A DNA stretch of 64,000 nucleotides from Hydnum rufescens UP504 (GCA_014904985.1 MU129022.1:6319-70318); one strand, 5' to 3'; shown: positions 11,025 to 21,395, counted from the first letter of the stretch. Notes: generated by a model from the sequence alone, not told the origin. A program made the numbers and translations.

Positions 11025-12204
11025 TCAAAGAATGAAATAGCGACAAGGGGACAATCGGTGTGGGCAAATAGCATCAACCTGTTCTATTTCTTTGGAATTA
11101 CCACCACCCTCTGCCCAGATGAGCACCTTGGGTTCATCCTTATTTCTGAATGCAGGACTTCCTGGGGTATTGGCCATACCAACTTCGGTCGAACTCGAAC
11201 TCATGGAGGCATGAGGGACCGCACTCTCCAGAGAGCCTGCGGAGTTGGGATTGATATCGTCAGCCATTCGTATGTGCTTTGATGCTGATTCCTCGAGGGT
11301 TGAGGGGTCAACAGCCTTGCACTTTTCTGTTGTCACATTGACACTCATCCCTACAGTGGCGGGGGTGCATGACATCCAAGTTCTCCAGGCCAGGAAACAA
11401 TCAGGATCACGGGTCGCAGGTTGTGGGACTTTGTAAGAAATCCCCAGCAATGTTAACGTGTCACAAAGAGCACATTGATCGGCGGGGTCCCTTGCCACAG
11501 AGGTCAGGTTCTTTGCACTATTTCCTCTGCGGGTCATCGTCAAAAACCGTTTGATCTTGATGTCCTTCAGACGTTCAAATCCCCATGTTCTGAGCATCTG
11601 TTCTGATTCCAGAGAAACTTGGGATACATGTATTGGAATATCGTTGCCCTTGTGGAGTTGGGTCCAATACGGATGAATGCCGACGAACGATGAGATCGCT
11701 TGTTTTTGAGAGTCTTTGGTGACCTCAAGAACAATGGCTGATGACTGAGAGTTGAAGCAGATCGTCAGAACTCGGTATGAAGTGAACACCAAGGAAAGAT
11801 GAAAGGACGTACTCCCCCATGAGTCCAAATTGATGTCAATTGGATATCTGCCAAGATGCACCATATGACCAACATACTGAGACCGTTAGCAAATAAGCCT
11901 TCTTGACGGTCAATCCAATTATGGAGGCGGCAATGACTACTAGCATAAGGGATGCCAGTGGAAACGAACAGGCAGGTGAGGTCCGGTGTTGGTGTTGATG
12001 GCATATTGACCAAGAAAGGGTGCAGACCCACTTGCCACCTGATAGGGGTAGTGCAGAGCGCACAAGGCTCGCAGTTGACCTTACAAGTGGGTAATGGAAA
12101 TCTGAAGACAGGGTTGGTGCGGGTAGAACTCGCAGCGGACCTTCGAGACAGCCGATTCGCCCTGTTAATTGACCGAGAAGAGTGGCACAGAGCCCAAGGC
12201 TCAT
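11025..12204 (-). CDS. Unrecognised two-exon protein, ~371 aa
   Basis: Exon 1 (12,204-11,941) begins with ATG and ends in phase 0. The intron 11,940-11,877 is 64 nt with GTAGTC at the 5' end, GCTAACG as branch site and CTCAG at the 3' end. Exon 2 (11,876-11,025) continues the same frame to a stop. This splice choice identifies the frame containing SLGLCATLL as the real one in exon 1, rather than the overlapping cysteine-rich frame. The protein has a Ser-rich C-terminal half and a CALC motif; no family is recognised. It lies between the GRF gene and a decayed gene on the other strand. Confidence 0.5.
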
Positions 12205-12271
12205 GGCAGTCTTCCAGACTTAGAGTGCACAGGAAGCAAATTTCCACGCTCGACAAAATGGAACTATCAGT

Positions 12272-12405
12272 TGCTCACTCACAACCCACGACCCTCGCCA
12301 CAAATCGCAGCGAGCTCAGTGAGTTGTCTGAGCCTGATGCTCAGTCACAACCCGTGCCCCTCGCCACGGATCGCAGCGAGCCCAGTGGGTTGTCTGAGCC
12401 TCGCA
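12272..12405. repeat. Two ~65-bp tandem units
   Basis: The units contain CACAACCC, CCTCGCCAC, ATCGCAGCGAGC and AGTGGGTTGTCTGAGCCT, repeated once with about 10 differences. They lie in the region between the divergent genes at 12.2 and 12.5 kb. Confidence 0.8.
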
Positions 12406-15400
12406 TACAGTCAGACACAGATTCTCAACAAGAGTTGGGCCAGGAGATTGTTGCAGACCCTGCTCTTCGTAGCGGGCAATGTGGCTCCTCTGCTCTAGGG
12501 AATTGTGTGCCTTGGACTTGGGCTAAAAATGGCGATTTGGTGGCACCGTCATCGGACAGGATTTGGGCAGATTTATTTCGACACAGTGGATAGTTGGGAA
12601 AAGTACTCTCAAAATCGTGCATCCCAGACGGACCGTACGTTCCTTTTCTCCTCTTTTGCCCTTCCTTGTTGACTCACATTTGTGTCGCTAGTGAGGCCTT
12701 TGTTACGGATATACTACATCCAGAAGGAGTGGACTCTGGTGTTCTCAAATAGTCAGCGGCACTTCCAATTCTTGGGCTTCCCAACATCCCCCAATATGGG
12801 GCATGCCCCACATAACCAGGCATTGCTGCCAAAGCCAACTAAGTGGCCTCTTCGCCCTCGTGGAACTTTGGAACCCCATGACTACACTCTTTGGCCAAAT
12901 ATGCTCGATCCCTCGACCCCTTATCGTCCTTATATCTATCGCCTCAAGTCTGATCGCCTCCTTATGTCTCCGCAATGTGCTCAATGAATGATGGGATAAA
13001 AACCCCTCTGCCTTACTATAAAGAGCTATATCAGCGATTTTTGCAGATTCCTTCACCATTGCAAGGGACTGGGAAATAATTGCTGAGGCATGGAAGGTGC
13101 CAGGAATTCCCCCTCTCCCCACCAAGCCACATGGTCTAGAGAAGCAATACTCTGTGCAGCTCATTGAGGACTTCATTTGGGAAAATCCGGAACTCTCTCT
13201 TAATTTACTCGTGAATTATGCCTACAATAACAGAGGATTTGCCGAATACATCATGCACATTTGCTTCGACCATCTTGCACGTACATACAAATTAGAACTG
13301 CCGAGCTTTGGTGTGGATGACCGACGGGTTGGGGCTATATATCGCTTCCCCCTCGATCCTGATGTTGGATCCGTGGTGGACGATATGATTCGACAGAGGT
13401 GTACCAGTCTTTGGTGTTCAGGAGTATCCGTCCCGGGTTCGTCGTGATATTATTCCCAATCACACTCCTGAATCTCCCGAGGCATCAGCAGCTGCAGATG
13501 CAGAGTCTGCTGCTGTGATGAAGCAGTGGAAGGTGGATAGGCTCCAAGTTGAGGAGCGTGTGGTGCATGTCGAAATTCCTCTGATCCATGTCTCGCGCCC
13601 CAATCCATGGCATATAAGACCACATGAGGGATATCCTGGCGAATCCAGTTGTGATGACGAAGAACACTCCCTATCATACATTGCAAGCCGTATGTTTGGT
13701 GCCAATGATATGTGTGAAACACATGTGGCCATCTTGCACGACTTGCTTGGCCCTGGTCCATGGCCCTCTGCCCAGACATACGTGGTGCTGGGATTCCGTT
13801 GGGTGTATGAGTATGGGGAAAGGATCAAAGTCTATGATAACGAGGAGGATGATCCAACGTTCAGCACACCGAAACCTGCAGCAAGCAGTGGTGTGGATGA
13901 CAATGACAGAATGGACATCTTTGGGGTGATCATGGGGAACCCTTTCGACACAGAATTCGATGACACTTATGATGGCCATGATGAAGACGATGATTATTGG
14001 AGAGAACCATCCCCCTTGGATCCTGGTCAAGAGAATGCCGTGAAGGCCCTCATATCAGCTGCAGAAAATGGGGATGATAGTGCATGGCAGAGAATTGAAC
14101 TCGCGCTGAGAGGGGCTCATGGGAAGAAAAGGGGAAAGTCACATAATGGGAAACCCGCCCAGAGTGACTTTGAGACTGCACTCATGAGGCTATGGAGGTC
14201 ATCCACGAAAGAAGAGAGGCAACGCGAGAACGATGCAAGGCACCATGCAAAGCAGGCTTGACGTGCAAAGGATTATGCAGAGGCAGATCGAAGCAGAAAT
14301 GAGTTGGAAGCCGTAGAAAAGTCGAAAGCAGAGGAGCTTAGATGGGAAGCAGAAACACATGTACGTGAAGTCGAGCAGCGTGAATGTGAAGCCTCTCAAT
14401 CTCGCCAGAGTGCTCCTACTGTCTCATCTGTGCCTCCACCACCACCACCACCACCACCACCTATGCCCGCACCCCATCATCCCCCTGCCGCCTCTGGCTC
14501 TGCTCAGCACGCCCCTGCTGCCTCTACCACTGGCCCTGCCTTGCTACCTCCTCAACCCCCTGCACCTGCTCCTGGACTTCCTGATGTCAACACTCCATGC
14601 CCTGTGGCCCCTGTTCGGCATCCCCCCCCTGCCCTGGACTCTTCATATCGTCATTCTGCTGCCCGTCCCCTGAGCCTTGTCCTGTCCCCATGTCTCGAGA
14701 ACCCCCAAGAGCACCTCAGGGTATGCTTATTCCCCCGAGAGGCCACTGGGAGTCCCCAAGGGTCCAAGAACAGCAATGTGATTCTCTTGCACCATTGTGG
14801 GACAATCAGAGCCAACGAGATTGGGACAGAGCCACCGAACAGGCCAGATCGTCAAGGGGGCTGTCTGAGTCCCTTCGACATCCAGCTGGAAGGCAATCCT
14901 CTCTGTCTCCACAGAGACATATTCAGTTGAGGACACCACCACGTCAACAACACTCTCGGTCCCCACAACAATGCTCCTGGTCATGGACTCCACCAAGATG
15001 ACAGCACTCCCGATCTCCATGAAGACAATCCCTGTCACCAGGAGCTCATGGGCCGCGATCACTGCAAAGTTGAGGGTGTTCTCCTCACTCTTTGCCTCCC
15101 CCACCCAACTTGGGGTTGGAGTCTCGTTTGACTCCCTTAGTGGCAGGACCATCGTCTAGTGCGATGAAGCCTGGTAACAATGTATCATGGCCCCCACCCG
15201 AGTGCCTGAGAATGGCTCACTGGCCAGCATTGGATATTGAAGGGATTGATCACACAGAGGAGCCTATGGATTGGGTGCGGAGATATTCTGAGCATGGGGT
15301 CCTTGCAGCTCGCAGGCTGAGGCCCAATCAAAGGAAGGGGGCGCAATACCACATGTACCTCCTGTTCAAGGACATGGCTAAGCGCGATTCCTGTCTCCAG

Positions 15401-15777
15401 ATATTGGCAGGGTCTCTGGTCAACAACCAGGTGGAGTCTTTCCAGTACGAAAATGACCTGGTGAACTGCTTAGGAGTGACAGAAGTGCGGTACATGCAGG
15501 AGGCCTATGTCAATGCCCATTCTATGGCTGAGGTTAAGGAGCTTCTGGCCATTGGTCCAATCCCCTACTTGATACCCCTCGATGCCATCGATGAGATGCT
15601 GGATTACAAGCAGTTTCCGGCTCTGATAGATCCCTGCCCTGGTCCACAGCAAAGTCGCCCCATGACTTCTGTTGAATTTGACATGGAATGGCTAAGCAGG
15701 CGACTCTATAGTGCATGCCAGGGAAACCCAGCTTCTGTGACCGTTGGGATGCGATGTATGGAGATGCAGTTGATCGC

Positions 15778-15786
15778 GCATAAAAC
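15778..15786. repeat. Target-site duplication of PHI-1, left copy
   Basis: GCATAAAAC at 15,778-15,786 recurs exactly at 20,285-20,293. The flanking bases differ on both sides, so the duplication is 9 bp. Confidence 0.88.
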
Positions 15787-16010
15787 CAGCCTGGTCAGCC
15801 AATTATCAGTATCTAATTAGATACTTCAAAGGTTGCATTGATATGGTCTAACTAGATATCAGACCTGGGGGGCCCCCAGGGGCCCCTGCAATTCAATCAA
15901 GGGGCTGGTCAAGCAGCCCAGGGGCCCCTGGGGCCCCTAGCCATGGATTATTTATTTATTTATTATTATTATTATTATTACTACTACTATTATTATATAC
16001 AATGATAGGC
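15787..16010. repeat. PHI-1 left terminus (L end)
   Basis: The TIR is at 15,787-15,865. GC palindromes of the GGGGCCCCCAGGGGCCCC type are at 15,869-15,942, and a TTATTTATT/TATTATTATT microsatellite is at 15,950-16,000. Read outward (minus strand) the microsatellite supplies AATAAA-type words and could act as a poly(A) signal region. It is nearly the same as the right end of PHI-2 (49,030-49,263) in inverse orientation. Confidence 0.8.
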
Positions 16011-16029
16011 TCGCCCAGTGGGGCTCACC

Positions 16030-17700
16030 CATGCGCCCAAGAAGAACAGCCAGAGGCTGCTCTTCTTGCGCGATCACAGCCAAAGAAAAAACCTCACCTT
16101 CATGTGGGGGGGTTTGGCTTGGTTCCCCGGGTTTGGGGTCACGGGGTTCAGCTCGGCGGGTTTGGGGTCGTGGGGTGGGTCGCGGGGTTCGGCTCGCCAG
16201 ATCTTCGTTCGCCGGGTGTTCGTTTGGCGGGTTTGGGTCGGGGGTTCATGCGGATTCGAGTCCAAGATCTAGGGAAAAAAAAACAATATGTTAGACAATA
16301 AAGCTTCGCAAGAAGAGCAGCTTATGCTGCTCTTCTTGCACCACAGGATTAATAAAAAAAGCTCACCTTGTAGTACCACACCCGCCACCGTGGGTGTGGT
16401 ACTTTATATTCCCCGTGTATGGTCGGCCGGGTTTCAATATGTGGGGTCGTGGGGGTTCTCACATTGGTATTCGCTCGCGTGAAAGGTGAAGACCTAATAG
16501 AAAAAAAAAGTCAGTCAGTAAAGAAGTAAAGGCAGCACAAAAAGAGCAGCTTATGCTGCTCTTTTTGCGCCGCTGTATATATTGGGGGGGACTCACCTTA
16601 TATAGAACCACACCCGCTGTAGCGGGTGTGGTTCGTGCTGCCGTTCGCTGTGTGCGTTGTCGTCTGTCGTGGTCGTGCTGGTCGCATTTTTGCAGTTTTC
16701 TTTGTCGTGTTATATGGGAAGGGGGGGTGGGTCCTTTGGCATCTCCCTGGGCTCGCGTTCGGCGGGTTTTCACCTTCAGGACATAGAATAAAATATTATA
16801 TTAGTTAAATATTAAAACCAGTGCAAAAAGAGCAGCTTTCGCTGCTCTTTTTGCGCGGGTGTATGCACTGGGGGGACTCACCTTCTATAGAGAGCCGCAC
16901 TCCTGCCATAGTGGGTGTGCGGCTCATGTGGCCACTCGTTGGGCGCATTGTCGTCTGTTGTGGTCGCGTTGGTCACGTTTCGGTTCACGGGGTTTGGCTT
17001 GCGGGCCTTCGTTTGGCGGCCTTGGAGTCGTGGGGTTTGGCTCGGGTTTGGGGTCGCGGGGTTTGGCCCGGGTTTGGGGTCGCGGGTTTGACTCGGGTTT
17101 GAAGTCGCGGGGTTTGGCTTGCGAGCCTTCGTTCGGCGGCTTTGGAGTCGCGGGGTTTGGGGTCGTGGGGTTTGGCTCGGGTTTGAGGTTGGGGGTTCAC
17201 TGGGGTTCAAGTCCAAGATCTAAAGAAATAAGATGTTGTTAGTTGAAAATTAAAGCAGCACAAGAAGAGCAGCTTACACTGCTCTTCTTGCGCCATAAAC
17301 TTTAAATTTAAAACAAACTCATCTTGTAGTACCACACACCCGCCGCAGCGGGTGTGTGGTTCCTGGGGCCATATGTTGGGCGCGTTCTTGTCTGTTGTGT
17401 GCTCGTTTGACGCGTTGGCGTCTGTCGCATGCTCGTTTGACACGTTGGCATCTTTCGCATGCTCGTTTGACGCGTTGGCGTCTGTCGCATGCTCATTTGA
17501 CGCGTTGTCGTTTGGCGCGTTACCGTTTGCCGTATCGCCGTTTGGGCCCTTGTCATTTCGCGGGGTTTTGTCGGACACCATGATCTGGAAGAATAAATAA
17601 GCGGTTAGTAAAAGTATTCAAAGCAGCGCAAAAAGAGCAGCTTTCACTGCTCTTTTTGCGCCGTTGTATCTACTGATAAGGAAACTCACCTTGTGACCAC
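16030..17700 (-). repeat. PHI-1 left array: six hairpin-intron units transcribed leftward
   Basis: Intron hairpins (AGAAGAGCAGC or AAAAAGAGCAGC stems) lie at about 17,627-17,661, 17,260-17,292, 16,822-16,855, 16,537-16,570, 16,308-16,339 and 16,036-16,070. Each is preceded on the minus strand by a 5' splice site, usually AGGTGAGT. Each is followed by a branch site (ACTAACC, ACTAACA, ACTGAC, TCTAAC) and usually TTTAG, TTCCAG, ATTAG or CCCTAG. Exon hairpins (CACACCCGC-type) sit just upstream of the 5' sites near 17,700, 17,335, 16,905, 16,607 and 16,377. The 5' site near 17,325 is ATGAGT and one 3' site near 16,790 is mutated. Loop sequences of the intron hairpins on the sense strand are GAAA, GTAA, GAAA, ATAA, ATAA and CTCT. 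A 30-bp tandem repeat (CGTTTGACGCGTTGGCGTCT on plus) lies inside one exon at 17,402-17,520. Confidence 0.85.
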
Positions 17701-17769
17701 ACACCTGCGACGGCAGGTGTGTGGTCATTTGCTTGCCTTTCCAGGTGGGTGTTGTGGTAGTTGTAAGAA

Positions 17770-18130
17770 AGACACAGACTCAACGCCGGCAATTGCCGGC
17801 ATGCAAAGAGCGCCCAAGTGCCGGCACTACAAGCACAATACATATTAATAGGAAGTATCTAGGAAAAAATAAAGACTATATAGCAACTATTTTTGCAAAA
17901 AAAAAGAAAAGGATGATGATAATAAGCAAGAGCCCAATGTAGGCATGTCATGCCTACATTGGGCTCTTGCTTATTATCATCATCCTTTTCTTTTTTTTTG
18001 CAAAAATAGTTGCTATATAGTCTTTATTTTTTCCTAGATACTTCCTATGAATATGTATTGTGCTTGTAGTGCTGGCACTTGGGCGCTCTTTGCATGCCAG
18101 CAATTGCCAGAGTTGAGTTGCGTCTCTTAC
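17770..18130. repeat. PHI-1 core palindrome
   Basis: A perfect inverted repeat runs 17,851-17,947 against 17,949-18,045 about the single base 17,948 (AGGCATG-T-CATGCCT). The symmetry continues with a few mismatches to about 17,770 and 18,130, including GCAATTGCCGGCATGCAAAG on the left and its diverged mirror on the right. It contains TTTTTGCAAAAATAG and a TATATAG word on each side. It divides the two arrays, so it is either a shared leader or promoter region, or the centre of a very long hairpin. Confidence 0.93.
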
Positions 18131-18179
18131 CCACCAAACAGGCCACCACCTAGAAACGCAAGCCAATGACCACGCACCC

Positions 18180-19930
18180 ACAGCAGCAGGTGTGGTCATT
18201 CAAGGTAAGTTTTTCTTTTTACTGTAGTAGATACAATGGCGCAAAAAGAGCAGCGAAAGCTGCTCTTTTTGTGCTACTTTGAATTTCTTTACTGACCACC
18301 TTTTAATTAATTCTAGGTCATGGCATAGCATCAAATGAAACCCCCCCAAACGAGACCCGATTGGCCAGGGGCCCCAGCGGCAACATGCGAAACGAAACCG
18401 AGCCAAACGAAAACACGAGAGGTGGCCATGCACCGCCACAGTGGCCACGCGAACCGCACACCTGCTACGGCAGGTGTGTTGTTCTATATAAGATAAGTGC
18501 ACCCCCTACGGCGCAAAAAGAGCAGCAAATGCTGCTCTTTTTGCGCTGGCTTTAATTTTTTTTAACTAATACATCCTTTATTCTAGACTGCCAGAAATGA
18601 AGACCGGTGAAATGAGTCCCCCCCGAAACGATAACCCGCCCACAAAGCGAAGGCCACCAATGACGACACGCCAAACGAAGACACGAGACGATGCCACAAC
18701 CCGTATGAACCACACACCCGCTATGGGGGGTGTGTGGTTCTATAGAAGGTAAGTACCATTGGGTACCCGCAGCGGCGCAAAAAGAGCAGCACTGCTACTC
18801 TTTTTGCGCTGGTTTGAACTTTTAACTAACACATTTATTATTCTAGGTTATCGCCTGACATGAAGACTCGCCAAACGAACCCCCCCCCGCGTGGAAATGA
18901 CAACGCCCCCGCCAAACGAAAACCCCAAATACGACCGGCCAAGGAACACCCACCAGACCAACCACGGAACCCCCAGACGAACCACACCCACTTCGGTGGG
19001 TGTGTGGCAATCTCAAGGCGAGTACCCCCCCCCCCACCTTTATGTATGCCAAGGGAGCAGCATACGCTGCTCCTTTGGCGTAGCTTTCTTTTTCTTTTTT
19101 ACTAACGTATCATTTATTATCTTAGGTTGTCATCTGAACCCATAACCCCCACCGACTCCTAATCAAGACCCACGACCCCGCCGCGAGAATGGCAACCCAC
19201 CCGCGAAACGAAACCCGCGAGAACAGAAACCCGAGAAACGGACCACCCGCCCAAATAATGACGTACGCAAAACCCAACGCCCGACCGCAGTACAACCGAG
19301 TACCACACACCCACTTTGGTGACTACAAGGTATTTTTTTTTTGAATTTCTATACGTACAACGACGCAAAAGGAGCAGCGCAAGCTGCTCCTTTTGCGTGC
19401 CTTCGAATTTTTTTACTAACGTATACTATTATTGTAGGATCCAAACCGGAGCGCCTGAAACAACGACCCACCCCAACAGCAACCTGCCCATCCAAATGGC
19501 CCGCCCAATGGTGAAGGCCACGCCCCTGGTACCACACACCCGCTTGGGCAGGTGTGTGGTGCTACTAGTTATTTTTTTTTTGAATTTCTATATGTACAGC
19601 GACGCAAAAGGAGCAGCGCAAGCTGCTCCTTTTGCCTTCGAATTTTTTTACCAATGTATGCTATTATTGTAGGATCCAAGCCGGAGCGCCCAAAACGACG
19701 ACCCACCCCGACAGCAACCCGCCCGTCCAAATGACCCACTCAACGGTGAAGGCCACGCCCCCGGTACCACACACCCGCCCAAGCGGGTGTATGGTGCTAC
19801 TAGATAGGTTTTTTTTTTTTTTAAATTTCTATGGACGGTGCCACACACCCACCTAAGCGGGTGTGTGGTAAGTAGTTTTTTTTTCTTGGATTTCTACAGA
19901 CGGTACCACACCCCAGTGGGTGTGGTGAAT
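18180..19930 (+). repeat. PHI-1 right array: six hairpin-intron units transcribed rightward
   Basis: Predicted introns are 18,205-18,316 (GTAAGT...TTCTAG), one ending at 18,596 (5' site ATAAGT, mutated), 18,749-18,846 (GTAAGT...TTCTAG), 19,018-19,135 (GCGAGT...CTTAG, a GC-AG type), 19,330-19,437 (GTATTT...TGTAG) and one ending near 19,672 with its 5' site lost. Intron hairpins are at 18,240-18,273, 18,511-18,546, 18,775-18,809, 19,048-19,080, 19,362-19,399 and 19,601-19,635. Their stems change in pairs: AAAAAGAG with CTCTTTTT, AAGGGAG with CTCCTTT, AAAAGGAG with CTCCTTTT. Exons of ~150-195 nt are A/C-rich and T-poor. The last two exon hairpins (about 19,830-19,870 and 19,898-19,930) come in rapid succession without introns. 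Confidence 0.88.
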
Positions 19931-20284
19931 TTTTAAATAAATAAATAAATAATAAACAACTCAGTAAGAATGAAACACAGAACTGCTGAATGCAGTGATA
20001 ATAAATAAATAAGTAATTATAAATGGAACATATTATCCCTGATAAGCGCATATGCCCCACTGTGCAAGTCTGAGATTAGGTGACTGAATAAAATGCCAAA
20101 CCCAATATATTGAGGTTCTGTGGCCATTCTAAGTCCCACACAGGGGCCCCTGGGGGCCCCTGCCTGAATCACGGAAATCAGGTTAGCCAGCCCCAGGGGC
20201 CCCAGCATCAAAACCTCTAGTTAGACTATATAAATGCAAGGCTCATAATATCTAACTAGACCTACATTTGTGGCTGACTGTGCT
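19931..20284. repeat. PHI-1 right terminus (R end)
   Basis: It begins with AAATAAATAAATAAATAATAAAC, a run of AATAAA words that would end the rightward transcript. A ~200-bp stretch follows that contains GGAACATATTATCCCTGATAAGC and is shared (inverted) with 43,200-43,270. GC palindromes (CAGGGGCCCCTGGGGGCCCC) are at 20,141-20,215, and the TIR is at 20,216-20,284. The target duplication GCATAAAAC follows at 20,285-20,293. Confidence 0.8.
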
Positions 20285-20456
20285 GCATAAAACACCTGTC
20301 AAGGGTACCCCGCTCAGTTTCAACTTGAATATCTGGCCAACCGTTGGGGGCACAATGAACTCGGACATTCGCCAGATCGCGAGGTGGGCAATTGCTGATC
20401 TCAGCAGCAGCAGTGTTTCTTCAAATTTGGAGAGTTTTGCATGTACAAAAGTTTGA

Positions 20457-20915
20457 CTGGCATGGCGAATAATATTGGAACCAGAGCTGGATCGACCTCG
20501 GTATTTCAAGCCCACTGTGTAGTCCTCTTCCTCTTTGTTATCAACCTGTTTGTTGTCAATACCTTCATCACCTCCATCATCATCATCATCTTCATCATTG
20601 CCCCATTATCATCATCTTCATCTCCTTCCCCCCCTTGGCATTATGTTTTTCTCCTTCGTTTCTGATGTATGTATGGATTTATGTATGTATGTAATGATAC
20701 ATCTAGGATGAATATAGTCATCCACCCGCTCTACATTTTCCCACCCACCCTTAGAATAATTTCGAGTATGTAGTCGAACCGCTCTTGGCCCCCTGTGGGA
20801 GCCTACACGGTATGTAAATGAGAATTCCGACCAACACACTCTTCATTCAGACCTGGAGAAATTATGGCAATTGCTGATATCAATTCGTTCTCAGCGTCTT
20901 ATCTCTCGATACCAT
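20457..20915. other. No recognisable gene; short CATCAT-type simple repeat
   Basis: After the stop of the split gene there is a (TCATCA)n-like tract near 20,570-20,625 and ATGTATGT-type repeats near 20,670-20,690. Nothing else was seen. Confidence 0.45.
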
Positions 20916-21395
20916 GTCTGGAGTTTGACAGCGCGTCGCGCTCCAAACTCCAACCATACTACACTGTCTCTACATAAATCTTGTGGTCTGGAGTTTGACA
21001 GTGCCTTGCGCTCCCAACCCCGACCACACTACACTCGACTTCCTAGAATCTCTCTGTTGTGGTCTGGAGTTTGACAGTGCTTTGCACTCCCAACTCCGAC
21101 TGCTCCACTCCCAACTTTTTGACATATCTGTTGTGGTTGAGTTTGACAGTGCCTTGCACTCCCAACTCTGGCTGCACTCACTTCAACTTTTCCATGCATC
21201 CATTGTGGTCTGGAGTTTGACAGTGCTTTGCGCTCCCAACTCCGACTACCTAGTCTCAACTTTTCCACACATCCGTTGTGGCCTGGAGTTTGACAGTACA
21301 CTGCATTGTGCTCCCAACTCCAGCTGTGTTAATATCTGGCTTTCATCCAGCCATTGTGGTTTGGATTTGACACTGCACCTATTGCACTCCCCTGC
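20916..21395. repeat. Tandem repeat, seven units of ~70-77 bp
   Basis: The recurring core is GGTCTGGAGTTTGACAGTGC-(T)TTGCGCTCCCAACTCC. It starts near 20,916, 20,986, 21,062, 21,135, 21,208, 21,282 and 21,359. Each core has a small hairpin-forming GGAGTTTG...CAAACTCC or GGGAGTTGG-like mirror. The array ends 50 bp before the ATG of the next gene, so it occupies that gene's promoter region. Confidence 0.88.

Larger units (their letters stand above)
15787..20284. mobile_element. PHI-1: complete palindromic hairpin-intron array element (4,498 bp)
   Basis: The element is bounded by a 9-bp target duplication and degenerate terminal inverted repeats (CAGCCTGGTCAGCCA on the left; AGCACAGTCAGCCA on the right, inverted). 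The TIRs continue inward through TCTARTTAGATA and TTGCATT-ATATRGTCTAACTAGA. Then come GC-rich palindromic clusters (GGGGCCCC) and AT-rich microsatellites with AATAAA words, arranged symmetrically at both ends. Inside, a core palindrome centred on base 17,948 separates two outward arrays, six intron hairpins on each side. The left array is on the minus strand, the right on the plus strand. No transposase or other long reading frame is present, so it is non-autonomous. I know of no described element with this architecture. Confidence 0.85.
12529..20456 (+). pseudogene. Decayed unknown gene, split by PHI-1 insertion
   Basis: From ATG at 12,529, exon 1 ends before GTACGT (near 12,638) and joins after GTCGCTAG (12,691), keeping frame. 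Protein-like blocks follow at about 13,040-13,400, 13,410-14,258 (acidic, with FGVIMGNPFDTEFDD), 14,262-14,720 (charged helix, then a run of ten prolines), 14,690-15,000 (Arg/Ser/Pro-rich) and 15,092-15,786. Damage includes a one-base frame change near 13,400, an in-frame TGA at 14,259 (CAGGCTTGACGTGCA) and the 4.5-kb PHI-1 insertion at 15,787. Across the insertion the frame resumes at 20,286, the duplicated 9 bp encoding His-Lys-Thr on both sides, and runs to the stop at 20,456. No domain is recognised. It may belong to an older transposon. Confidence 0.6.

Noticed and set aside
14199..14399. Hydrophobic minus-strand frame resembling a membrane protein
   Set aside because: It is the complement of the charged coiled-coil region of the decayed plus-strand gene.
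16605..16860. Intron-hairpin stems as Rho-independent terminators (stem followed by T-run)
   Set aside because: The organism is a fungus, the T-tracts are the polypyrimidine tracts before branch and 3' splice sites, and the hairpins lie between 5' and 3' splice sites.
17308..17581. Repetitive open frames in PHI arms as a coding gene (e.g. Thr/Arg/Gln-rich frames)
   Set aside because: They arise from the 30-bp repeats and the T-poor sense strand, which lacks stops in several frames. Frames do not stay open from exon to exon, and the hairpins give all three translations in different units.
15787..20284. PHI elements as products of assembly artefact (mirror joins)
   Set aside because: Arms are not identical mirror copies: unit sequences differ left to right, the two termini are different types, and target duplications flank two separate copies.
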